Shown here: piece after piece, positions 1-8,528 of the stretch
Layout of the letters: each line of letters begins with the position of its first letter
Numbering within the stretch: position 1 is the first letter of the stretch
Source of the DNA: Oehlia diaphana
Taxonomy: Eukaryota > Glomeromycota > Glomeromycetes > Glomerales > Glomeraceae
Length of the DNA stretch: 18,588 bases
Direction: 5' to 3'
NCBI GenBank assembly: GCA_003833135.1
Contig: QZLH01000628.1
Coordinates: 44,075 to 62,662, forward strand
Translations under genes and position numbers: made by a program
The notes under the pieces: model-generated
What the model saw: only the letters and a program-made list of their open reading frames with translations
Database searches by the model: none
Told to the model about the DNA's origin: nothing

Positions 1-223
1 TTTAAATTAAAAAAAAATTTATCAAAATTGGCCAATTAAAAAAAAAATAAAAAGTAGTATAATATATAATAATTCTACAAATTTTTTATATAAAAAAAAT
101 AATTTTTTGTAATATATATAATTACTAATTAAAGTTATATATAAATGTAAATATTATTATTATTTTATTAGTAATTCAATTATTTTAAAATTATAGTCAA
201 ATTTTTTAAAAAAAATAACTTTT
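1..223. other. AT-rich non-coding flank downstream of gene A
   Basis: This stretch is almost pure A/T with long A and T runs and no open frame. It lies just 3' of the stop codon of the minus-strand gene ending at 224, so it probably holds that gene's 3' UTR and polyadenylation region. I see no other element in it. Confidence 0.5.
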
Positions 224-1555
224 TTAAACAATTCGATAATATCGATTATTACGAAGTTTTTTAAAAGATCCAAATCCAACCAATTTTTTTTTATAATTAA
301 TAGGTTTTAATGTATCTCTTTTACATACATATAAATAATTTTTAAGATGTTTATTATTATATATTTTCAATTTATAAAACTTATCTTTTATTTCACCTTC
401 ATAATTATAATCTTGAATATATACTGTTTTTGCTTTAAAATAAATAAATTAGTTATTTAAAGTAAATATAAAGGTTATTATAAGAAATTATAATAATTAC
501 CTTGTAATTGATGAATAATTTCTTGAAATTTAATACTTGTCATAATTGGTAAAAATCTATTAAATATTTTATCATAATTAAATATATTATTTAAATTTAA
601 TTTTGATAGATGTTTTCCAGTAAATTTCATATTTTTAAAATAATATTCCACTTTTGTAGTCCAATGGTTACCAAATTTCTTTTTTAAAAATTCAATAACC
701 TCTTCTGATAACCAGTATTTAATTTCTTTAATTTGAAAATCAGATTTCATATTTGAATAAATTAAAGTATGATGTGAATATATATATTTATCTAATTCTT
801 TTTGTGAATAACAATCTTTAATAACATAATAGTGTTGATTATGTTGAAGATCTTTTAAAGATATAATATGTTCTGGAATTTTATTATTATCATTAATAGA
901 TACAAATCCTTTTCCTTTAGCTTTTTCTAAAAATTCAAAAAATTCAGAATCATCATGTATATCTGTTTGAAAAAAATTATTACTAAAATAATCTTGAATG
1001 TATATTGTCTTTGCTATTAAAAAAGAATATAAATCAGTTATATAATAATTTAAAATTATAATAAATAAGAAATTACTAAAACTTACTATAAAGTTGGCTG
1101 ATAATTTCCCTAAGATTATATGGAATTCCAATTTCTTCATTATATAAATCAGGAAATCTACCATAGTTATTTAGCATAAAAAGTTCACTTCCAGTAACTT
1201 TATACTTTTCAAAAAACTCCTTTAATTCTGTAGTCCAATTATCACCCATTCTTTCCTTCAAAAATTGATTAACTTCTTCTGATGTCCAGTTATTAACTTG
1301 AAAATAATAAGGATTTTTAATTTGAGGTTTATTGTTAAATTTTAAATAAGGTGATGTAATTTTTAAAATTTGAGAAGAAATAATCAAGCCAATTTTTTTT
1401 GTAATAGATAATGTTCTTTTAAACATTAGAAATTTGTTGGAAATACCATTCCATAAAAAATAATTCAAAAGAGATGAGGAATATAAAGTTCTTGGATATG
1501 AGAGAGTTTGATAAAGATTTTTATATAAAATCTTTTTTGAAGCCATATTAGTCAT
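224..1555 (-). CDS. Gene A: leader plus two SAM-like/beta-module pairs, no nuclease
   Basis: Spliced model on the minus strand: exon 1 1555-1087, intron 1086-1014, exon 2 1013-501, intron 500-433, exon 3 432-224, giving 396 residues in one frame. Both introns are GT-AG, both phase 1, 73 and 68 nt. The first 92 residues contain no Asp or Glu and many Lys/Arg and aromatic residues, which resembles a long mitochondrial presequence (inference). A SAM-like domain spans about 90-156 (WTSEEVNQFL, then F..YKVTG.EL), a beta-rich module about 157-223 (KTIYIQDY ... HYYVIKD), a second SAM-like domain about 257-327 (WLSEEVIEFL), and a second module 328-396 (AKTVYIQDY ... NRYYRIV) that runs straight into TAA. 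The nuclease domain present in gene B is absent. Neighbours B and C lie upstream in the same orientation. Function unknown; SAM domains usually mediate protein-protein or RNA binding. Confidence 0.72.
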
Positions 1556-1632
1556 ATTTACAAGACAAGTAAAAAAAAATTTTCTCTTATATGACGATTA
1601 ACGGTTCACGATCTTTGATTATATTTAATTTA

Positions 1633-1946
1633 CCCCAGTATCACCGACACTTTTATAATTAAAATTCTTCCCCACGTGACCGGTGACATTTAAAGGGATG
1701 CGAAAAAAATAATTTTGTGAAGCAAAAAAAACACCCTCAGATAAATATAAACAGTGAAAACGCAGTGGGGGATGAATTTTACAAAATCACGTGGGGGTGG
1801 AAAAAGTGTCGGTGATGCAAATGTATCGTTCTTATACATGTACGACATACTATCTTATACGACCTATATTGTGTGACATATACGTCGCATAAGAACATAG
1901 CACCTGATCGTATAAGAACGATACATTTGCGTCGGTGATACTGGGG
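1633..1946. mobile_element. MITE with CCCCAGTATCACCGAC ends, interrupted by a second MITE
   Basis: The ends 1633-1648 (CCCCAGTATCACCGAC) and 1931-1946 are perfect 16-bp inverted repeats. If the nested insertion (1817-1930) and one copy of its 9-bp target duplication are removed, the right end becomes 1802-1816 joined to 1940-1946 and the inverted repeat lengthens to 22 bp. Subterminal 10-bp inverted repeats (1670-1679 and 1787-1796, CCCCACGTGA and its complement) add to the foldback. No coding capacity. I could not find a convincing target duplication for the outer element, so the superfamily is not assigned. It ends about 80 bp upstream of the start of gene A and may lie in its promoter. Confidence 0.75.
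1817..1930. mobile_element. 114-bp nested MITE with 21-bp TIRs and 9-bp TSD (Mutator-like)
   Basis: The ends 1817-1837 and 1910-1930 are perfect 21-bp inverted repeats starting GCAAATGTATCGTTCTTATA. The direct repeat GTCGGTGAT flanks it exactly (1808-1816 and 1931-1939). A 9-bp target duplication is the hallmark of the Mutator/MULE superfamily. The element has no coding capacity and must use a transposase from elsewhere. It sits inside the right terminal repeat of the 1633-1946 element, so it is the younger of the two. Confidence 0.8.
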
Positions 1947-2017
1947 AAGATTTATATTTAGAAATTATCACATGAAATAAATTGATGTACAATTAGAATA
2001 GTTTGTCTAACATAATG

Positions 2018-2185
2018 GGCCGATTTTTGGAAGGCTAATCAATCAACGCACCTGACACACCTCATTTGCCCATAGACCGGTCTAGGCCTTTCCTTTTTTG
2101 GTATAAAGCTATATGTAGATCACCGACTAAATATATGCCGCACCAGCTACCCTGGGTTGATTGATTAGAATTCCAAAAATTGGCC
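2018..2185. mobile_element. 168-bp foldback element (MITE-like)
   Basis: The segments 2018-2047 and 2156-2185 are inverted repeats that match at 27 of 30 positions (GGCC[GA]ATTTTTGGAA..CTAATCAATCAAC). The interior is non-coding. No clear target duplication was found, so the superfamily is open. Confidence 0.55.
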
Positions 2186-2459
2186 GATATGAAAAACAGT
2201 GTACGCAACAATTCTACTAATAAAACAAATTTATATTAAAGCGGATATTATATTAATAATTTATTAAATAGTAATCAAAATTAAATTTCTTTATGTAAAA
2301 TTGCCCTTTGAAATAGTTACTAAAATAGTTTAAAATTTGGTTATACCAACTGTTAAAAATTTGAAATTTTATTTATTTTATTTGAAATTTATATATGCAA
2401 AAAACAATATTTACAGAAATACATTTTTTTTTTGCAAGCAAATATTGATTACGGAAAGC

Positions 2460-4007
2460 CTATCTGCCACGGAACGGAAAGTCTACTCTATATCTGCCTC
2501 CGCCAGGAAAAACGCTTATTAATTTATTTTTATCCGCTAAAGATTGTTCTTGTTGTGAAAAATAGGTACCGCATGCGACACCAATACACGTTTTCCCTTT
2601 AACCTTGGACGTGATATGGCCATCGTATTCGCCTTTTTGAAATTTTTTTACTCTTTCAACAAGATTACGCAAATGATCCTAAGGATGCAAAGTTAATAAG
2701 CAAAAATTATTCATTCAGTAATTTACAATATGATTTTAAAATAAAATTTCTTACTTCTGACATTTTATGCTTAGCTTCGCACAAAAATAATCTCTTATGA
2801 TCATAAAAAATGCCATCCCATTCTATTTTTGTTATTCCACTAGCATCCGCAATTATTCGATCATATAGTAAAGTTGGTATTGGGATTTCATTTCTTGCAG
2901 CAGAAAATGATTCATATTCTGTTACTTTGTCTTCAATCTGTTTCCAATTTACTCTCTCCGAAAACTTACTTCGAAGGAAAAATTCTGAAAGGTCAACTCG
3001 ATAAAATTCATTATTTCTAATTTCTTGAAACGACCTTATTAAAGTCGGATATTCGCAATAGTTTCCAGCATCTTCTTTAATAGGTTCTAAACCTTTTCCA
3101 TAAAATTTTTTTAAAAGATTTCTTAGATCGTTATCGTTATGTATAATATGTTTTACAAATGATTTGTCAAAAGATTTAATATAAATCGTTTTTGCTAATG
3201 AAATTATATAAAAAAAAAAAAAATAATGTTATCTCAAACTGTAAAAACAACTTTATTCATTTAGGAAAATGTTTAATGTTTGTAATTTACCATTGAGAGG
3301 TTTTACTAATTTTTGTAATTCACTATCGAACTTCCTAGCCAAACCTAATAGTTGTGTGGTATCACTTCTCAAATTTAACAAATTTTGTCCATTAATTTGA
3401 AATTTATCAAAAAAATTTTCTTCTTTTGCAGTCCACATACTACTTAATTTTTCTTTCAAAAATTGTTTAACTTCTTTTGGTGTCCAGGTTTTAACATTCA
3501 AATCATCAATTTTGGCATGGAAGGGCATTTCCGTTTCATTTATAGAATTATCTTCTGTTAAAATTTAAATAATATTAATAATATTATTGTTATAGTCATG
3601 ATTTTAATAAACAATTAATTACAATCACTCAAGAATTTTGGTAACTTACCATTTAACTCTTTAGCTGCTTTTAAAATGTATTGTGATATAATTCCTTTAT
3701 GTTGGAATTCCTTATCATCTATGTTTAACAGGTCGTCCTTAGTGAATTTATTATGAATGACATTAATGATGTTCGATGACTGAGTGTTCCAATCTTCTTC
3801 ACGATGATGATATTGTCTCAGGTGGGTTCCTAAACGTTCGACAATTCTTTCAGACGACAATTCAGAGGGATCAGATGTCTTCTTATATGTTTTTAGGCAC
3901 ATAGTTGTCGAATTAAAAAATCGAGAAGATTGACGTGACATAGTTGTCAAATTAAAAAATCGACGTGACTGAAGTCGAATAGATCTAATAGATGCAAGTA
4001 ACGACAT
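2460..4007 (-). CDS. Gene B: leader, two SAM-like domains, beta module, PD-(D/E)XK nuclease
   Basis: Spliced model on the minus strand: exons 4007-3650, 3554-3291, 3194-2755, 2678-2460, giving 426 residues. The GT-AG introns are 95, 96 and 76 nt with phases 1, 1, 0. Residues 1-37 have no acid and several Arg (MSLLASIRSIRLQSRRFF), resembling a mitochondrial presequence. About 46-119 is a divergent helical, possibly SAM-like, region. About 143-207 is a clearer SAM-like domain (WTPKEVKQFL ... FQINGQNLLNL). About 208-275 is the beta module (AKTIYIKSF ... NNEFYRV). The C-terminal domain has IEWDGIF (D334) followed by LFLCEAKH (E347, K349), the spacing expected for the D and ExK motifs of restriction-endonuclease-like nucleases. 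It ends with a GVACGTYFS strand and a PGGGRYRV strand. This suggests a Mg-dependent DNA or RNA nuclease (inference from motifs). It differs from classic Crinklers in lacking an LFLAK header. It is the only member of the array that looks fully intact. Confidence 0.78.
3899..3976. repeat. 39-bp tandem duplication in the gene B leader
   Basis: Two 39-bp copies, starting at 3899 and 3938, share ACATAGTTGTC.AATTAAAAAATCGA. On the coding strand they give two 13-residue units around FFNLTTM and FFNSTTM. The duplication is in frame and lengthens the acid-free leader. Confidence 0.65.
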
Positions 4008-5440
4008 TTTCTGATTTCAAAATTTTTTTTCATGAGAAGCTTATGAAAAAAATTCGCGATCACATTGCCTTTTTGTAAGAAAAAAAAAACCAATTTATGA
4101 TATTGAAAAAAAAAGATTGCAAAAATACAATAATGTATGATAATAATGTGAATCGTCGCAAATTAGATAAAATTAAACCAGTAAAAAATTACAAAAATTC
4201 AGGAGAAAATAAAATAATGTTCTATTTGTTTCGCTCATTATTTTTTATCTGTATGTATTTAAGGGATATATGTATATTATTAGTATTATTAAAGTGCAGA
4301 AATGATTTGATTTTGGTTAAAACAAAAAATTTGAAAAAAAGAGATACTCCTTTAATCTCTGTTTTATCGTAAAAAGATGATTTTTTTTTTATTAAAATCC
4401 TTCTTTACATGTTTAAAAAGATGGGTTGTAATTCCTTTTTTTTTCTTATAATGCGCGGTTAATATAAGCCAGCAGCTGAGCTCTTTTAACATGCTTTGAT
4501 GTTGAAAAAGAAATAAGAAATAAGTGACGCAATACTCAATATTTGTGACACGATATTATAATAATTATTATTACTGAATCCAAAAATGATGTAAATGACG
4601 TAAACAAATTTTTTTTAAATATAATAATAAGATAAAGGCAACAAAAATAGGAGTAATATTTTTTTTTGCATTTTTATTAAGAAAAAAAATATGTACAGTA
4701 CATCCGATTTTTGTCAAAATCCTTCTTTACGTGATTGATTGAAAAATTCTTTGCATTCAAGTGAAAAAATTTAAGGGATATATAATATTAGTACTGAAAT
4801 GGTTTGTTTTGGTTAATTCATTTCTAAAATTTAAAGAAATAATTGAAATTAAAAATAAATTGGTGCAAATTATCGTAATTTGTTGATGTAGCGTATTATT
4901 GTTAATCAAATCTTATCTCCGACTTCGTATTCCGATTTCGTATTATTGATTATTGATCTTACTTTAATCGGAAATATTTTTCCATTTTCAAAGAAAAAAA
5001 AAAAAAATTTTTTTTTTTTTTCTACAGCGAAAAAAATTTTTTTTTTTTTTCTACAGCGAAAGAGATATCAGATGCTATTAGTCAACTTTATTATAAAAAT
5101 ACATACTATAATATTAGTATTATCATTTATCAAAGTATAGAATTATTAAGCACCTCTTTTTTTAATGGTCGGACCACAATGCTGGTTAACATCGGCATAA
5201 TGCAGCATATTTGGCGTTCTTAACAATGGGGAAAATACGATATTTTGGTTAACTCATTTTTAAAGTTGGAAAGAAATAATAAAATGTGGCAAATAAATTT
5301 TATTATTTTAAAGATATTCATTATGCATAGATTCACATATTTGTTTTTTAATGAGTATATTTTTATACGATGATTTATTATTATTCCAGTACGTATATGG
5401 TAAAATTAAAAAATTAATTACACATATATAACATATGTAT
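4008..5440. repeat. Non-coding AT-rich region with diverged direct repeats
   Basis: No credible gene is visible. Related segments recur: AAAATCCTTCTTTAC[AG]TG at about 4395-4412 and 4717-4734, and a block starting TTAAGGGATATA with ATTAGTA and TTTTGGTTAA at about 4258-4320 and 4770-4820, with a weaker echo near 5105-5255. At 5000-5061 a 29-bp unit of A-run, T-run and CTACAGCGAA is duplicated in tandem. These look like old, eroded duplications. The 5' part should also contain the promoter of gene B. Confidence 0.45.
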
Positions 5441-5446
5441 TACTTA

Positions 5447-5551
5447 TCTCCTGGCTAATTAGGAATAAGTAAAATTTTACTAGGATTGGATAAATGATCG
5501 GATCATGTTCCGATTCTAAGTAAAATTTTACTATTCCAATTAGCCAGGAGA
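5447..5551. mobile_element. 105-bp MITE with TCTCCTGGCTAATT ends, TA flanks
   Basis: The ends form a near-perfect inverted repeat of about 35 bp, beginning TCTCCTGGCTAATT on the left and its complement on the right, with a one-base gap inside. Each arm contains the self-complementary AGTAAAATTTTACT. TA dinucleotides at 5445-5446 and 5552-5553 would fit a Tc1/mariner-type target duplication, but a TA is easy to find by chance here. Confidence 0.6.
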
Positions 5552-5562
5552 TAATTGATTTA

Positions 5563-5949
5563 TCCCCTGCCATTTACACAATAGTAAGTGTTTTATAGTA
5601 TGTCGTGAGTATAATATAGTATATTTTATTGTTGAATCTTATTTTTCTTTCGCTTGGCTTTTTTTTTCATTTTAAAGGTTTTTATTTTAAAAAATAAAAT
5701 TTAAAAAGCTTCGGAACTATTACTATTACACTTGAAAAATAATATTGAGATTACAGAAAATTTTCTCATTTGGAAAATGCAAATCTTTCCGAATTACTCA
5801 AATTTTCAAATCAGTCCATTATAGTATAATCAATAGTTAATTTTTACCGCAAAATTTCCTAGAAACGGATAAATAAATACATATAAAATTTGTTACCCAG
5901 TAGGTATAACTACATTTGCATAATCGTGTAAATGGTGCCGATCAGGGGA
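5563..5949. mobile_element. 387-bp MITE-like element with TCCCCTG ends, TA flanks
   Basis: The left end reads TCCCCTG then CCATTTACAC. The right end, read on the other strand, gives TCCCCTG, an extra 8 bases, then the same CCATTTACAC. TA lies at 5561-5562 and 5950-5951. The interior is non-coding. The terminus TCCCCTGCC resembles TCTCCTGGC of the element ending 11 bp away at 5551, so the two may belong to one family. The element ends 80 bp downstream of the gene C stop codon. Confidence 0.5.
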
Positions 5950-6028
5950 TAATAAACAATTATTTTATATCATATATAAATTTAAAAGAAAAAGAATTTT
6001 GTCCAAGACCAAAAAGGCTATTTTTCAA

Positions 6029-7417
6029 TTAATTTTTAAAGAAATTTCGACATTTTTCAGAGAAATTGAGGAGATTTAGATCATAAGGAATTCTAACTTT
6101 GTATCTTCCGCCGCCCGGGTATACAATAAATAAACCTCTATCCTTTGCCATTTTTCGAAATTCTTTTGGAAAATTAACCCCACAGATAATGCCTTCTATC
6201 ATTAGTTTATCCAATAATTCATGATATTCGCTACTTACATCATTTTTTTTCAATTTTTTGAATTCTTTTATTTCATCTGCGAAGTTAATGATGTTTTCCT
6301 AAAGAATGTGAGAATAGGAAATAATTAGTTAGTAGCTTATTCAAATATTCAAAAGAGAGATGATTGTGAATTGATACTTACAAGTGTTATATTATGTTCA
6401 GCTTCAACCAAATACATCCTTTCTCCGGCAATTAAGATTTTATCCCATCCCATGATCGGGGTTTGAAGCTGATCCTTAATGATATTTTTAGGAAAAACTT
6501 TGATAGGTACTGATTCATATTTATTGAGAGCGTCCATTATTGCTAATAAAGTTTCTTCTTTCATTGCTTTGTCTTCCGTTTCAGTCCATGTTGATTCATA
6601 TCTAATCTTCGAAATAAAATGGAACTCAATTCTATAATGTTTAAAACTTTCTATACTTTGTAAATCACAGGCCAAATTAGGAACATCACCTCGTTCCTTA
6701 ATGTTCTCTTTTTTAGGTGAATCATTACTAGTAACGGGGGCGGAAAACTTTTGTTTTTTGTTAAGTAATCGCAAGTTATCTTGTATTTCTATATTAATAA
6801 TTGATGGTGGCTTTTCAACGATTGGTAATTTCTTGCTATTATCATTGATAATTTTTACGAAACCTTTTCCTTGTACCAAATTTAAAAAGTCTATCGCTAT
6901 GGAATATTATTCTTTTAAATGTTTCTAAAAAATTTCCATCTTCATCATAATCCTGGACAAAAATAGTTTTTGCTTTTAAAATCAATGAATGGTTGGTCAG
7001 TATAAAAAAATTACCAGATTATAAGGTGAATCAAAAAAAAATAAACTTACAATTTAAATTTTTAATAATATCAATAACGTTAAAAAACGTCATTGTCGGG
7101 AAATTTAATGACTTTAGTCTTTCTAAATTTAAAGATTTTAAATCTTTACCGCTTATTCTTTGACTTAAAATGATATCTTTTAAATCAGGGGTCCACTTTT
7201 CTTTTAATTCTTTTTGGAGAAAATTACACACATCGTTAGGAGACCAGTGATTTGATCGAGTTTCTACGGAATTGAAACATACACATTCCTTTCTGTTAAT
7301 CCCATTACAGATAGGATTAAAATAATAGCGGCGGTCAATAGGAATTGAACTTGGTTTGAGTTTATTAAAAAAGTGGGGACGAACTTTTAAATTTTTTGAT
7401 AATAATTTTTGTAACAT
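6029..7417 (-). pseudogene. Gene C: leader, SAM, beta module and nuclease-like domain; frameshifted
   Basis: Minus-strand model: exon 1 7417-7051, intron 7050-6973, exon 2 6972-6382, intron 6381-6299, exon 3 6298-6029. Introns are GT-AG, 78 and 83 nt, phases 1 and 0, matching gene B. Exon 1 gives a basic leader (MLQKLLSKNLKVRPHFF, first acid at residue 28) and a SAM-like domain about 58-122 (WSPNDVCNFL). Exon 2 opens with the beta module (KTIFVQDYDEDG) but its length is not a multiple of three. The frame that starts the exon stops near 6845, while the frame continuing to the nuclease is closed by TAA near 6908, so a frameshift lies between, around 6890-6903. A 40-residue linker follows. The nuclease-like part keeps GWD but has EAEH where gene B has EAKH, so the catalytic Lys is lost. 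Exon 3 ends with PGGGRYKV. Two independent lesions point to a pseudogene or a non-catalytic remnant. A sequencing error could explain the frameshift but not the Lys change. Confidence 0.7.
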
Positions 7418-7529
7418 TTTAGATTTTTGAAATAAGTGAAGAAAAAATTAAAAAATTTATAAATGATTAAATGATTTATTGATTAATTTATAGAAACTGT
7501 TTCATTATTAAAATAATATTTGTAAAAAA

Positions 7530-7815
7530 TTGATACGATAATTCACGTCACAGAACCACAATATTTTAAAATTTAAGCATTACTAATAATTTATTTCGAA
7601 TTATTAATAAATAATGAACCTAAATAGTAAAAAAACTGACACAATAACTCGCGCCTTGGAACATTACTAATAATCTTTTTCGAATTATTGATAATTTAGA
7701 TTAAATAATGAACTTAAATTGTGCGTCAATAATAACAACGGAACCACAAACATCAGTTCAAATGATTTAAAATTCAAACATAACTAATAGAATTACTAAT
7801 AATCTAGAAAATAAT
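7530..7815. repeat. Three diverged tandem units upstream of gene C
   Basis: Units starting near 7530, 7637 and 7724 share the order ATAA[TC]TC[AG]CG or AATAACAACGGAACCACA, then ATTACTAATAAT, then TTCGAATTATT.ATAA and AATAATGAAC. Each unit is about 90 to 110 bp. They are non-coding and lie 110 to 400 bp upstream of the gene C start. Confidence 0.5.
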
Positions 7816-8304
7816 TAACCAAATAATAGTTAGTTGAAACATCTTTAATAATAAAAACAATTCAATTGCATGATTTTAAAGGCAAGGTTATAATTTTAAT
7901 CAATTATCGTGATGTTTGATTTATAATTGAGCTATTATTACGATAAACTTTATTTGAAGTATAATAATAATAAAGTAAGTTTAATTTATAAGCTTAATAT
8001 AAGTTATGTAAGTTTTAATTATAACATCATAATTTCACACGATATTAAAATTTAATAATTATGCTTGCAGCGACTAATATCACAAATTCACAATTATTAA
8101 CCAATGCTGCATTCTTATTGGGTATTTACGGCTAAACATAGGTTTAAAAATAATTTTAAAAACTATATTTATAAACTTTTATTTTTGGATTCTCTCAACT
8201 AAAAAAAAATTATGTTACTCATATCATCATGTTTCAATCTGCTAGCTAATATAATTAAAATAAAAATAAAAAAAATTCAACATCCCATAATTAATATTAC
8301 TATA
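7816..8304. other. AT-rich non-coding spacer
   Basis: I see no convincing gene, RNA gene or clear repeat here. Short frames exist but have no recognisable composition or motif. Confidence 0.4.
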
Positions 8305-8528
8305 CAGTCTGCACGAACTCGCTTATAACGATTGCCCGGCACGTGATTTTTAACCATCAAATATCCCTCGTTATAACAAATATTCGTTATAAGATTATAA
8401 CGAATATGAGGTGAAAAGCGGAAGGTTCTTATAACTGGGAGAATATAGTATTCTTTAAAAAGAAATTTTCGACAGATATAAAAATGGTCAAAGAATTTCT
8501 GCAGATACTCCAAGAAAGAGAACTACTG
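8305..8528. mobile_element. Possible pogo/Tigger-like MITE (CAGT ends, TA flanks)
   Basis: The segment begins TA-CAGT and ends ACTG-TA. It contains CCTCGTTATAAC near 8366 and a strong hairpin at 8380-8407 (ATATTCGTTATAA, 2-nt loop, complement). CAGT ends, TA duplication and CTCGTTATAACGAA-like sequence recall pogo/Tigger elements. Beyond CAGT the two ends are not clearly inverted repeats, so the boundaries are weak. Confidence 0.35.

Noticed and set aside
2337..2522. Plus-strand frame of 61 codons
   Set aside because: Overlaps the 3' exon of gene B on the other strand and lacks any motif; it is a shadow.
2810..3004. Plus-strand frame of 64 codons
   Set aside because: Antisense to exon 3 of gene B, which carries clear domain motifs and proper splice sites.
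4097..4372. Plus-strand frame of 91 codons
   Set aside because: Lys/Leu/Asn-rich product from AT-rich DNA with diverged repeats inside; no motif or context.
4946..5140. Plus-strand frame of 64 codons
   Set aside because: Created by duplicated homopolymer runs (Lys and Phe tracts).
6701..6928. Plus-strand frame of 75 codons
   Set aside because: Antisense to exon 2 of gene C.
224..7417. Array genes as classic Crinklers
   Set aside because: No LFLAK-type header or DWL motif is visible; only the nuclease-like C-terminus is reminiscent.
8281..8350. GC-containing stretch that looks tRNA-like at first sight
   Set aside because: No acceptor stem pairing and no T-loop consensus; better explained as part of the foldback element.
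8277..8513. Minus-strand frame of 78 codons
   Set aside because: Lies within the foldback-rich pogo-like segment; the palindromic sequence explains the open frame.
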